This document shows, one piece after another, positions 15,272 through 23,255 of a stretch of DNA of 34,538 bases. Under the pieces are notes generated by a model, which did no database searches, was not told where the DNA came from, and was given only the letters and a program-made list of their open reading frames with translations. Origin of the DNA: an uncultured Bacilli bacterium (lineage in GTDB: Bacteria; Bacillota_I; Bacilli_A; RF39; UBA660); assembly GCA_934101275.1 (NCBI GenBank), contig CAKOQM010000009.1:1-34538 (forward strand), in the 5' to 3' direction. The translations under genes were made by a program, and so were the position numbers. Position 1 is the first letter of the stretch. Each line of letters opens with the position of its first letter.

Positions 15272-15541
15272 TTAGTTTTCTTTTAAATCATCACTCATTG
15301 CTTCATAAAGATCGTGCTTGACTTCTTCAAATTCATCTTCTTCAGTAAGAGGATAAAGCATTTCAGGATCTAAATTATTATAAACAGATTGCTTCATGAT
15401 TTTAATATTATTAAATTTTAATTCTTCATTTTCGTCTGTTTCTATTAATAAAAAGTATTGATATTTATTTTTGAAAATCGTTGAAGCGATTAAATAATTG
15501 GTATTATCCGTTACTAATATATCATATAAATTATAATTCAT
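15272..15541 (-). CDS. Small acidic protein, DUF1292-like
   Basis: 89 residues: beta strands first (DILVTDNTNYLIASTIFKN, then YQYFLLIETDENEEL), then an acidic helix (LTEEDEFEEVKHDLYEAM). This order (input sentence, Y.LLIE.DE, E.FEEV) resembles DUF1292 (YrzB-like) proteins of unknown function. The ATG follows the stop of the 857-residue gene by one base, and AAGAGGT lies in the end of that gene, so the two are tightly coupled. I infer a joint function. Confidence 0.6.
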   Translation of the reverse strand: MNYNLYDILVTDNTNYLIASTIFKNKYQYFLLIETDENEELKFNNIKIMKQSVYNNLDPEMLYPLTEEDEFEEVKHDLYEAMSDDLKEN

Positions 15542-15542
15542 G

Positions 15543-18116
15543 TTATAAACCTCTTCCTTGGGATAAAGTACTATTTATAATATCTTGTAAATCCGTTGTT
15601 AGATTTGAAGGAACAATCGTTTGTTCTAAGAAAACACCTGTTGCTATTCCATGTGCTAAATAATCGTTCATAGCTTCATTAGCCACGGCACGACGCGCTA
15701 AAATAACAGCCCCATTTCTTAGAAGTTCGGCAACAATTTCTTTAGCATCTTGATCGAAATAATTAATTTCGACAATATTACCATCTGGTTGTTGGATTTG
15801 AACGGCTATAGTCGTATAAAGATCATGTTTAAAAGTTGGTTTCAAACCATTTGTTGAATCGTAATTTTGAAAAATTGGCGTATCATTATTTAATGTAAAC
15901 GTTTCTCCTAATGGCATTTTTAAAGCCTCTTCTTGAACAGGTTCTTCTTTAGTCACCACATCATCTACCCTTTGATTAGTTTGACGCTCTTTTTCTAAAG
16001 CTTCATTAACAGCTTTTTGAACAATATCATCCAAATTTTCAATATTCACGGCATTTTTAACAGCTTTATCTAAAGCACTATCTAAATCTTCTTGAGTAAT
16101 AGAAGGTGTTTCTTTTACATTTGTTTTATTCGAAAGACGGCCAAGTCCAAAACCAGCACAGAACATGACACTAAGTCCTAAACCAACTTGAATCACTCTT
16201 TTTTTCAATTGTCGTTTGATCTTAGCTAAAAATTTAGCCGGACGGGATTTTTGAATTTTAAGAGGTTTCTTTTTATCCGCCTCCAAAAATTCAATACGAT
16301 TATTTATTTTTTCAAATAATTTCTCATATTTTTTATCAAATTTATACTCTTGGCCGTTTCTCGTAAACGTACATTCTTCTTTTATATCTCTTTGTGTTAT
16401 ATCATGTAAAAGTAAACGATAGTAGCATATTTTTTCATCATCATTTAGATGATTAACGTAATTTTCATCGATAGAAACATCTAAACTACTGACGTTTAAT
16501 AATTTTTCTGTAGCTTTTTGCATAGTATCTGCATAAGAAGCATCTATAATAATATCTTTTCCATCCACTTTTAAGTTAACAGGTTGTTTTACATTTTTTA
16601 ATAAAATTTGATTTATTAAATCTTTACAATAATTAATTTGTTCATCAAAACTCATGGCATTATATTTTTCTTCATCAAAAGTAATGTTTTCATGAAGCAT
16701 TTCTTCCGTTGCCTTTATCGTTGCGTGATTATAAGCAAATTGCTTTAAATCTTCTTCATTTATGCTTTCTTCTTTATTATCTACCGTAACATTTATGGTT
16801 TTACGCTTCTTTTCAAAATTCGAATTTTGTTCTTGAGCTGAATTTTTTAAATTATCTTGCTCTTGTTTTAATTTAGCTGCCTTTGTTTCCATTTTTTCTA
16901 AACGTTCTTTACAAAATTGATAACACCGTTTTAAAAGTTCCACATCATGACGATTAACTGTATAAGTTTTATCCCCTAGTGTAATATCAACAGGATCTAT
17001 TAATGGCTCTTTTGTACAACTTTCTACAAACTTCCAAAAATAATCCATCGTATTTTTCGGTGAGCTGGAATCTATAGTATCCGAATTTTTCTTACTTTCT
17101 CTTAACAAATCTGTTATTTCTAAATAAAGATCTTTATATTCTAAAGGAATTAATTTGCCATCAATATATTCCGCCAAAATTCCTGTAGGCACATTTTCTA
17201 TTTGTAAAAGTAAAGAACTTAAATAAGTTATTCTCTGAGGTTCATTCATTCTTTCTAATAATTCTTCATCCAAAGAAATAATCAGTTCATTATGCGTAAG
17301 TTTCGAAATGTTTTTTTCGATTTTAGCCAATTCATATAGCATTTTTTTAAATTGCCATCTTTTTTCTTTGCATACCTCATAACGTTGACCATTAAATCTT
17401 ATTTTTACTTTTTTGCCATCCATTTCTTCCATAGCTTTTAATTTGGTTAAAACTTTTTCTCTTTCTAAGCTTAACTCTTTTAAATCTTTATTCATTAAAG
17501 GCGTATTTAAAAAAGATGTTTCTATTTCTTCTTCTTTTTCGGCATCAAACAATAATGTATTTATTTTAACTTGTAAATCTAAAATTTGACCATCAATTTT
17601 CTTTAACTCTTCTTGCGTTTCTAACACTTCATCAGCTTCTTCTAAAGAAAAAGGAATGGTATCATAAGGATCAAATGGACCATCATATTCAAATCTTGAT
17701 TCTATTTGTTCTAATTTTGCTATAATTTTATTTCTTTCTTTATATAAATTTTGCAATTCTGAAAGCTCTTTGTTAGCATCAGCTCCACTTCGAATACTAA
17801 GAAATTTCTTTTTGTAATTATTAATAGTTTCTTCAATTTCAGCCTGAACTAAAGCTCTTTGTTGTAATTGTTCTTCTATCTCCGTCCATTTTTCATCTAA
17901 GGCCTCTTTTAAATCTGGATCTTTTTTATCATATTCAAATTCTTCACGTCTTTCATTATATTCTTTACGTAAATTTTCTAAGACAAGATCCAACTCATTT
18001 AAAGTCTTTGTCAAAGACTCAACACTTTTTAAATCACTAGAGTCATTATTTAAAATTGCTTCTCTTTCTTCTAATTTTTTTTCAAAAGCATTGATATAAT
18101 CTGTAACATTTTCCAT
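15543..18116 (-). CDS. Large coiled-coil membrane protein with repeated beta-hairpin/helix units, unknown
   Basis: 857 residues, no family recognised. Residues 1-230 are long coiled-coil helices rich in K/E. Residues about 236-612 hold up to six degenerate units, each a short beta pair around (D/N/G)G(K/Q) followed by helices: 236-306, 312-338, 376-410, 440-504, 512-573 and 581-612. The longer units end alike in a Y(Y/L/C)..LL.(Q/D)I helix. A basic patch (620-640) leads into one transmembrane helix (641-658), then an acidic helix, and a beta-rich C-terminal domain (730-857) that would be across the membrane (outside, or in the intermembrane space of a forespore). Strong sigma-A promoter, GAGGGA ribosome site. 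Co-transcribed with the 89-residue gene. Confidence 0.8.
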   Translation of the reverse strand: MENVTDYINAFEKKLEEREAILNNDSSDLKSVESLTKTLNELDLVLENLRKEYNERREEFEYDKKDPDLKEALDEKWTEIEEQLQQRALVQAEIEETINNYKKKFLSIRSGADANKELSELQNLYKERNKIIAKLEQIESRFEYDGPFDPYDTIPFSLEEADEVLETQEELKKIDGQILDLQVKINTLLFDAEKEEEIETSFLNTPLMNKDLKELSLEREKVLTKLKAMEEMDGKKVKIRFNGQRYEVCKEKRWQFKKMLYELAKIEKNISKLTHNELIISLDEELLERMNEPQRITYLSSLLLQIENVPTGILAEYIDGKLIPLEYKDLYLEITDLLRESKKNSDTIDSSSPKNTMDYFWKFVESCTKEPLIDPVDITLGDKTYTVNRHDVELLKRCYQFCKERLEKMETKAAKLKQEQDNLKNSAQEQNSNFEKKRKTINVTVDNKEESINEEDLKQFAYNHATIKATEEMLHENITFDEEKYNAMSFDEQINYCKDLINQILLKNVKQPVNLKVDGKDIIIDASYADTMQKATEKLLNVSSLDVSIDENYVNHLNDDEKICYYRLLLHDITQRDIKEECTFTRNGQEYKFDKKYEKLFEKINNRIEFLEADKKKPLKIQKSRPAKFLAKIKRQLKKRVIQVGLGLSVMFCAGFGLGRLSNKTNVKETPSITQEDLDSALDKAVKNAVNIENLDDIVQKAVNEALEKERQTNQRVDDVVTKEEPVQEEALKMPLGETFTLNNDTPIFQNYDSTNGLKPTFKHDLYTTIAVQIQQPDGNIVEINYFDQDAKEIVAELLRNGAVILARRAVANEAMNDYLAHGIATGVFLEQTIVPSNLTTDLQDIINSTLSQGRGL

Positions 18117-18138
18117 TATAATCCCTCACTTGTTTATA

Positions 18139-18167
18139 ATTTTATCATGTGAATTCTCATACGTCAA
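18139..18167 (-). promoter_or_regulatory. Sigma-A promoter of the 857-aa gene
   Basis: TTGACG (18162-18167) and TAAAAT (18139-18144) with a 17-base spacer. The insertion sequence ends 15 bases upstream of the -35. Confidence 0.8.
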
Positions 18168-18182
18168 ATTCATAAAAAAATT

Positions 18183-18206
18183 GACAGAGTCCAAATTTAT
18201 CGGAAT
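18183..18206 (+). repeat. Left terminal inverted repeat of the insertion sequence
   Basis: Starts GACAGAGTCC; matches the right end in 22 of 24 positions. Confidence 0.88.
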
Positions 18207-18275
18207 ATAAAAAAAGAAAGAACTCGGTGGTATGATATACCTATATAAACCAATAAAATAAAGGAGTTCTTTCAT

Positions 18276-19724
18276 ATGAATATATTACCACAAATCTTAG
18301 ATGTTTGTTCAAAAAGTTTTCTTGTCAACAACGCAATATGCAATTTTAAAGACAAACTAACCCAGCTATTAAAAAAACTTTTTGATATTAACCGTAAAAA
18401 TATATATGTTGATATGTTTCTTTTTCTTCAAGAATCAATAGCTGAAATCTCGACATCTATTATCAAAAACATCTTAGAACTAGCTGATGAAGAATTTAAA
18501 AATTCAGCGATAAGAAAAGAAAATACTACATAAATAAATCAAATGTTGAACGAACAATAATTACTATTTTTGATGAAATTACATTTAAAAGGACTTATAT
18601 CAACACAAATTAACCAATGAATACTATATCTATGTAAATGATGTATTCGGTATAGAAGCTTATAAAAATTATGACCCTATTGTAAGAGGAATTCTTATTC
18701 AAAATTCTGTTTTGAAAAATCCTAATCAAACAGCTAATTATTCACCTTTGAATTAAAACAATTTTTAAAAGGAAAAATAAATATTCCTAAACAAACCATT
18801 TATAATTTTAAACAAGATATCAAATTAAGAAATATTGAATATGATGAGATACCACATCAAGACACTTTGTACGTGATGGTTGATGAAAAATGCATACACA
18901 AACAAGATAAAAAAGATCCCAATAAAAAGAAATGGATTATGAGTAAATGTTTTGTTACCTTCACTGGAATAGATCGTAAAGGTAAACGATGTCGATTATT
19001 AGGAAGACATATTTTTATCACATCTTTTAACACTTTTTGGCAAGATTTCATGAGCGAAATTTCTAATATTTATAATTTTGAAAAATTAAAGAATATTAAT
19101 TTATTAAGTGATGCTGGTTCTTGGATACTTTCTGGTGCTTCTGAATTAAGATTATATACAGGAAATAAGGTTATCATTAACACTTGTGAATTCCACGTAA
19201 AGCAAAAAATTAACCGTTCTACTACCGACAAAGAATTAAGAAATAAAATAGCTGATATTATCTATGAACAAAAAGATAAAGAGGCTTTTATAGCTGAAAT
19301 GGATAAGTTAATAGAAAGTAAAACAAACGAATCAAGAAAGCAAAAAATAACAGAATATAAATCTTATATCCTTAGACATTGGAAAGGTATTTTAAATATG
19401 AAAGATTCTTTATGTAAATCTTCTATGGAAGCACATATTGAACACTGTATCGCTTCACAGTTTTCCTCTGTTCCTAAGGCATACTCCGAAAATTATATAG
19501 AAAGCTACTTAAAATTACAGGAAATGCAATTAAACAATATTTCTATTTTTAATTATTATCTATCTACCCACAATTCTGAAGATGATTTTGTTTACAATAT
19601 GCAAAAAGAAGTGGATTTTTCTATATTTGAAAATTCCACTTCAAATGTTCCAATTTTAAATTCTTCCAGTCATTTATCCGCCGTGATTAATGGAATTCGT
19701 AACACTTATGCTACATTCCGATAA
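18276..19724 (+). pseudogene. ISLre2-family (UPF0236) transposase, frameshifted
   Basis: The N-terminal part (18276 to about 18530) is in one frame. The frame then shifts near 18530, where VERTIITIFDEITFKRTY continues, again near 18610 (NEYYIYVNDVFGIEAYKNYD), and again near 18750, after which the rest is open to 19724. The C-terminal part shows the family signatures: YVMVDEKC..Q, LLSDAGSWI, a TCEFHVKQKI stretch and SSMEAHIEHCIASQFSS.PKAYSENY. AAGGAG precedes the ATG. The pieces join into one normal transposase on paper, so this is a gene disabled by small deletions or insertions, not several genes. Confidence 0.85.
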
Positions 19725-19738
19725 ATTTGGGCTCCGTC
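19715..19738 (-). repeat. Right terminal inverted repeat of the insertion sequence
   Basis: Reads ATTCCGATAAATTTGG on the plus strand. It overlaps the last codons of the transposase. Confidence 0.88.
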
Positions 19739-19769
19739 TAAAAATTTAAATCTAATGATATACACACAT

Positions 19770-19796
19770 ACAAATATTAATATTTGACATACCCTA
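19770..19796 (+). promoter_or_regulatory. Sigma-K-type promoter of the collagen-like gene
   Basis: AC at 19770-19771, a 16-base spacer, then CATACCCTA at 19788-19796. This fits the sigma-K consensus (AC, 16-17 bases, CATANNNTA) in full. The SD AAAGGAG starts 6 bases after the box. Confidence 0.6.
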
Positions 19797-19816
19797 AGAG
19801 TGAAAGGAGATTTTAC

Positions 19817-20869
19817 ATGAATAATAATAGTGATTATCAAAAAGCTTATAACTACGTTAAAAATTATAACAAAAAAGCCTTTTTACAAGCCTGCTGTTGT
19901 AGTGCACGCTCCATCACAGGGCCTACAGGGCCTACAGGGCCAACAGGGCCACAAGGACCTGCGACTATAACTGTTGGAACAACAACACAAGGACTTCCTG
20001 GTTCTAGTGCATCTGTAGTTAACGCTGGTACAAATCAAAATGCTATTTTAAACTTTGTTATTCCTGCTGGGCCTACTGGGCCTACTGGGCCTACGGGACC
20101 TCAAGGTGATACTGGTGTTACTGGAGCTACCGGTCCTACTGGACCTCAAGGCAATACTGGTGTCACTGGAGCTACCGGTCCAACAGGACCTACAGGACCT
20201 CAAGGTGATACCGGTGTCACTGGTCCTACTGGGCCTACTGGTCCTACCGGACCTACTGGACCTCAAGGGGTACAAGGTTTAGCTGGCAGTGCCGGTCCTC
20301 AAGGTGATGTGGGTCCTACTGGGCCTACTGGGCCTACTGGTCCTACTGGGCCTCAAGGTATACAAGGTTTAGCTGGCAGTGCCGGTCCTCAAGGTGATGT
20401 GGGTCCTACTGGGCCTACCGGACCTCAAGGTATACAAGGTTTAGCTGGTAGTGCCGGTCCTCAAGGTGATGTAGGTCCTACTGGGCCTACGGGACCTCAA
20501 GGTATACAAGGTTTAGCTGGTAGCGCCGGTCCTCAAGGTGATGTGGGTCCTACTGGGCCTACGGGACCTCAAGGTATACAAGGTTTAGCTGGTAGTGCCG
20601 GTCCTCAAGGTGATGTGGGTCCTACTGGGCCTACTGGGCCTACCGGACCTACCGGACCTACTGGGCCTCAAGGTATACAAGGTTTAGCTGGCAGTGCTGG
20701 TCCTCAAGGTGATGTGGGTCCTACTGGGCCTGCTATAACCTTAGAAATAGGAACAGTTACAACAGGAAATCCAGGAACATCTGCTTCGGCAACCATAAGT
20801 AATTTAGGAAATAATTCTTATTCCCTTAATCTGACAATTCCACAAGGTCCAACTGGTCCAGCGGCTTAA
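19817..20869 (+). CDS. Collagen-like (BclA-type) exosporium/surface protein
   Basis: 350 residues. The short N-terminal domain ends in a CCC cluster (FLQACCCSARS). Then Gly-X-Y repeats follow, almost all GPT and GPQ. The collagen part is interrupted by a beta module (ITVGTTTQGLPGSSASV..., about 15-20 residues into the repeats), and a second copy of that module closes the protein (LEIGTVTTGNPGTSASA...), followed by GPTGPAA. Similar proteins form hair-like filaments on spores of Bacillus and clostridia; location on the spore is inferred from the sigma-K-type promoter and family. An ATG at 19784 is possible in frame, but AAAGGAG sits 7 bases before the ATG at 19817, which also avoids the promoter. 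Confidence 0.88.
   Translation: MNNNSDYQKAYNYVKNYNKKAFLQACCCSARSITGPTGPTGPTGPQGPATITVGTTTQGLPGSSASVVNAGTNQNAILNFVIPAGPTGPTGPTGPQGDTGVTGATGPTGPQGNTGVTGATGPTGPTGPQGDTGVTGPTGPTGPTGPTGPQGVQGLAGSAGPQGDVGPTGPTGPTGPTGPQGIQGLAGSAGPQGDVGPTGPTGPQGIQGLAGSAGPQGDVGPTGPTGPQGIQGLAGSAGPQGDVGPTGPTGPQGIQGLAGSAGPQGDVGPTGPTGPTGPTGPTGPQGIQGLAGSAGPQGDVGPTGPAITLEIGTVTTGNPGTSASATISNLGNNSYSLNLTIPQGPTGPAA
20261..20730 (+). repeat. Six-copy tandem minisatellite in the collagen-like gene
   Basis: A 72-base unit coding GPQGIQGLAGSAGPQGDV plus GPT triplets occurs six times (the first has V for I). Units 2 to 5 are exactly in step; extra GPT triplets lengthen the first and last intervals. Silent differences between units are few (GGC/GGT, CCT/CCG type), so the array is young or homogenised. 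Confidence 0.9.
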
Positions 20870-20907
20870 AATTTCCTTTCAATCCTTTATTCTCGTCTAA
20901 AACTTTA

Positions 20908-20941
20908 AAAAGCAAAGGCATAAAATCACGTCTTTGCTTTT
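20908..20941. terminator. Bidirectional terminator between the collagen-like gene and the 141-aa gene
   Basis: Perfect arms AAAAGCAAAG / CTTTGCTTTT (20908-20917, 20932-20941) with T-rich and A-rich tails on the two strands. Confidence 0.85.
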
Positions 20942-20942
20942 C

Positions 20943-21368
20943 TTATAAATATTTTTTTAATTCATTATTATTTTGATGTTCTAATGTCAAGATTTCTTTC
21001 ATACATTTAACAAGTTTTTTATCTTTCTTATTGTAATGATTTAATAGCTCTTGTATTTGAATTAAACCCTTATTGGTTCCTTCCATCATAAGTTTGGCTA
21101 TTTTACTATCACTTTTATCTAACATAGTTTTCATACTCACCATGAGCTCACTAGTAAGTTTTACAAAAGGTTTTAAATCTTTATCGGTTACTTTATAACG
21201 TTTACACATTTTAGCGAGTTTTCTTTTTAAAGTCATATATTCTTTCTTTTGCCTTTTTATTTTTCTTTTAAGGATTTTATTTTCTATTTGACTATATATA
21301 GCATCAATACCAACAATACCCATATCAACATTTTGATACAATTTTAAGACAATTTCTTTTTCATCCAT
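20943..21368 (-). CDS. Small all-helical basic protein with a sigma-G-like promoter, unknown
   Basis: 141 residues, very rich in Lys (about one in five), with no signal peptide or membrane helix. The pattern suggests four helices (residues 3-30, 31-60, 65-90, 95-140), like ferritin-like bundles, but metal ligands of the usual ExxH type are absent. I recognise no family. GHATR/CATWHTA boxes lie upstream with a 17-base spacer, which suggests late forespore expression. A basic helical protein in the forespore could bind DNA or RNA, but this is speculation. It converges on the collagen-like gene. Confidence 0.7.
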   Translation of the reverse strand: MDEKEIVLKLYQNVDMGIVGIDAIYSQIENKILKRKIKRQKKEYMTLKRKLAKMCKRYKVTDKDLKPFVKLTSELMVSMKTMLDKSDSKIAKLMMEGTNKGLIQIQELLNHYNKKDKKLVKCMKEILTLEHQNNNELKKYL

Positions 21369-21390
21369 ATTTTCTACCTCTTTTCACCCT

Positions 21391-21419
21391 TAATATGTTC
21401 TAAAAAGAAAATTATATAC
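21391..21419 (-). promoter_or_regulatory. Sigma-G-type promoter of the 141-aa gene
   Basis: GTATA (21415-21419, fits GHATR) and CATATTA (21391-21397, fits CATWHTA at all seven positions), spacer 17 bases. A transcript would start about 15 bases before the ATG. Confidence 0.55.
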
Positions 21420-21432
21420 AAAAAGAAGTGCT

Positions 21433-23067
21433 TTACACTTCTTGAACAACAGCGATTATCATTGGTTTTGATTCGGTTTCCTCATAAAGATAATTACTTA
21501 AATCGGAACGAATTTCTGTTTTAATATTATTATAATCAATTTTGCCATCCACGATGTTTCTCATAATAACATCTTCACTTATTTTCTTGATATTATGAAT
21601 CATTTCTTTTGAATCGCGAACATAAATAAAGCCTTTTGTCGTTACTTCCGGACCGACAAGTAAAGTTTTATCTTTTTTACTTAAAGTCGCGGTGATTAAA
21701 ACAATACCATTTTCACTTAACATTTCACGGTCTTTAATAACAAGTTCTCCAATATCATCGCTACTCTTACCATCAATTAAAATATCTTTAATTTTGATAC
21801 GTTCTTGTTTATCTACAAGTTTACCATCTTCAAATAATACCACATCACCATTTTGTTTTAAGATAATATTTTCTGCTGGAATACATAATTCATTAGCTAA
21901 ATTAGCATTATTAACAAGGTAACGATATTCTCCTTTAACAGGCATATAATAAGTTGGGTTTAGAAGCTTAATCATAAGCATTAAATCTTCTTGCGAAGCA
22001 TGGTGTAAGATGTTTTTGTCTTTTGGCAAATTGATAATTTTACATCCAGCCATAGCAATATCATTTTCCAATTTAACAATTGTTTTTTCATTGGAGTCAT
22101 AACGAGGCTCAGCAAATAAAACCGCATCCCCTTCTCTAAGGGTGATAAATTTATCATAGCCATTGACAATTTTACTTATCGGAGCATAGGCATTTGCCTT
22201 ATCATCACAGATCAGTAAAATAGAATTGGCATCATTAATATTTGTTAAATCACCAATTAAGTCTTCTTGATAAGTTAAATAACCATTTTCATGGGCAAAA
22301 CGAATAAAGTTTTGTAATTTTTTACCCATAATAACAATTTTTCGATGACTGTTTTTAGCGCCTTCAAAAATATCTTGAATGGTATAAAGATGCGTTGGTA
22401 AAACACTAAATAAAATACGTGTATCATACTTATTAATAACGTCAGCAAAAAATGAAGCTAAACGATGAGTTGGTGAAGTATGGCCTGATCTTTCCGAAAA
22501 AGAGGATTCTGATAAAAGACATAAAACACCCTGTTTACCAACATAAGCGATTTTTCCCAAGTCCATATCATAGGCTCCTCGCATTAAAGGGTCAATGATA
22601 AAGTCACCGGTATAACAAATCGCACCATACTTAGTATTTAAAGAATACATAACAGCGCCTGGAACACTATGACTTACAGATACAGGGAAAATAGAATTTT
22701 TACCAAAAGTTATTTTTTTATTTGGCTTAATTTCCACGATGTTTTCTTCCTTAATTCCTAAATCCATTAAAACAAATTTTGTATAGTTTGTCGCATAAAA
22801 CTTAATACTAGGAATGTTTTTTTGTAAATCTAAGGCAGCTCCCATGTTCTCGTAATGACCATGCGTGATAAAGACACCTTTAATTTTCTTTTTATTTTTA
22901 ACTAAATATTCATAATCCGGAATAATATAGTCAATACCATACATAAGCCCTTCAGCGTATTTTAAACCGCAGTCAAAGACAAAAATATCATCATCTACTT
23001 CTACAATATAGGTGTTTTTTCCCATTTCGTCTAATCCACCCAAACTAAAAATTCTTATTTTTTCCAT
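21433..23067 (-). CDS. Ribonuclease J-family protein with degraded active site (RNase J2-like)
   Basis: 544 residues with the metallo-beta-lactamase and beta-CASP layout of RNase J and its C-terminal domain (about 445-544). The catalytic HxHxDH motif is H69-G-H71-Y-E73-N74, so the metal ligands D and H are replaced. The later HGEYR histidine is K378 (PVKGEYR), and the SGH element before it is lost (HHASQED at 355-360). H133 and D155 (TGDF) remain. B. subtilis RNase J2 has similar losses and acts with J1. I infer a non-catalytic or poorly active partner. Strong promoter; the SD is weak (GGGAAGAA). No overlapping neighbours. Confidence 0.85.
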   Translation of the reverse strand: MEKIRIFSLGGLDEMGKNTYIVEVDDDIFVFDCGLKYAEGLMYGIDYIIPDYEYLVKNKKKIKGVFITHGHYENMGAALDLQKNIPSIKFYATNYTKFVLMDLGIKEENIVEIKPNKKITFGKNSIFPVSVSHSVPGAVMYSLNTKYGAICYTGDFIIDPLMRGAYDMDLGKIAYVGKQGVLCLLSESSFSERSGHTSPTHRLASFFADVINKYDTRILFSVLPTHLYTIQDIFEGAKNSHRKIVIMGKKLQNFIRFAHENGYLTYQEDLIGDLTNINDANSILLICDDKANAYAPISKIVNGYDKFITLREGDAVLFAEPRYDSNEKTIVKLENDIAMAGCKIINLPKDKNILHHASQEDLMLMIKLLNPTYYMPVKGEYRYLVNNANLANELCIPAENIILKQNGDVVLFEDGKLVDKQERIKIKDILIDGKSSDDIGELVIKDREMLSENGIVLITATLSKKDKTLLVGPEVTTKGFIYVRDSKEMIHNIKKISEDVIMRNIVDGKIDYNNIKTEIRSDLSNYLYEETESKPMIIAVVQEV

Positions 23068-23150
23068 AATAATTCTTCCCTTCTTTTAACATATTTTTTA
23101 ATTTTACTTTTATTAATTTAACAAAAAAAGAATGTTTTGTTCGCGAAAGT

Positions 23151-23179
23151 ATTATATCAAATTAATTTTTGTTTGTAAA
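23151..23179 (-). promoter_or_regulatory. Sigma-A promoter of the RNase J-like gene
   Basis: TTTACA (23174-23179), 17-base spacer, TATAAT (23151-23156), with TGA before the -10. The palindrome TTCGCGAA (23140-23147) covers the likely transcript start. Confidence 0.8.
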
Positions 23180-23255
23180 TGGTGCCAAAATTTAGGCATT
23201 TGCCATTGGGATAAAATAATTTACTTAAATAGATTATGCCATGAAAAAAAACGAT

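Larger units (their letters stand above)
18183..19738 (+). mobile_element. ISLre2-type insertion sequence, decayed (1556 bp)
   Basis: Bounded by 24-base terminal inverted repeats at 18183-18206 and 19715-19738 (22 of 24 positions match; both contain CCAAATTTATCGGAAT in the same sense relative to the ends). Between them lies one transposase gene of the UPF0236/ISLre2 type, broken by three frameshifts. The flanking bases (AAAAAAATT and TAAAAATTT) agree at seven of nine positions and are too AT-rich to prove a target duplication. Intact ends suggest decay rather than old age, and it might still be moved by a transposase supplied from another copy. Confidence 0.88.

Noticed and set aside
18276..19724. 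Programmed frameshifting of the transposase
   Set aside because: Three shifts at unlike sites without slippery sequence; family members are usually read from one frame, so decay is simpler.
18174..19747. Target-site duplication of the insertion sequence
   Set aside because: The flanks AAAAAAATT and TAAAAATTT match at only seven of nine bases in A/T-only sequence; not evidence.
19784..19789. TTGACA before the collagen-like gene as a sigma-A promoter
   Set aside because: No -10 like hexamer at 16-18 bases; the sigma-K-type site fits better.
20048..20282. Two frames (both strands) within the collagen-like repeats
   Set aside because: They arise from the repetitive GGN CCN ACN codons; the Gly-X-Y frame with SD and promoter explains the DNA.
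20261..20730. CRISPR-like array
   Set aside because: The repeats are 72-base coding units in a Gly-X-Y frame without unique spacers.
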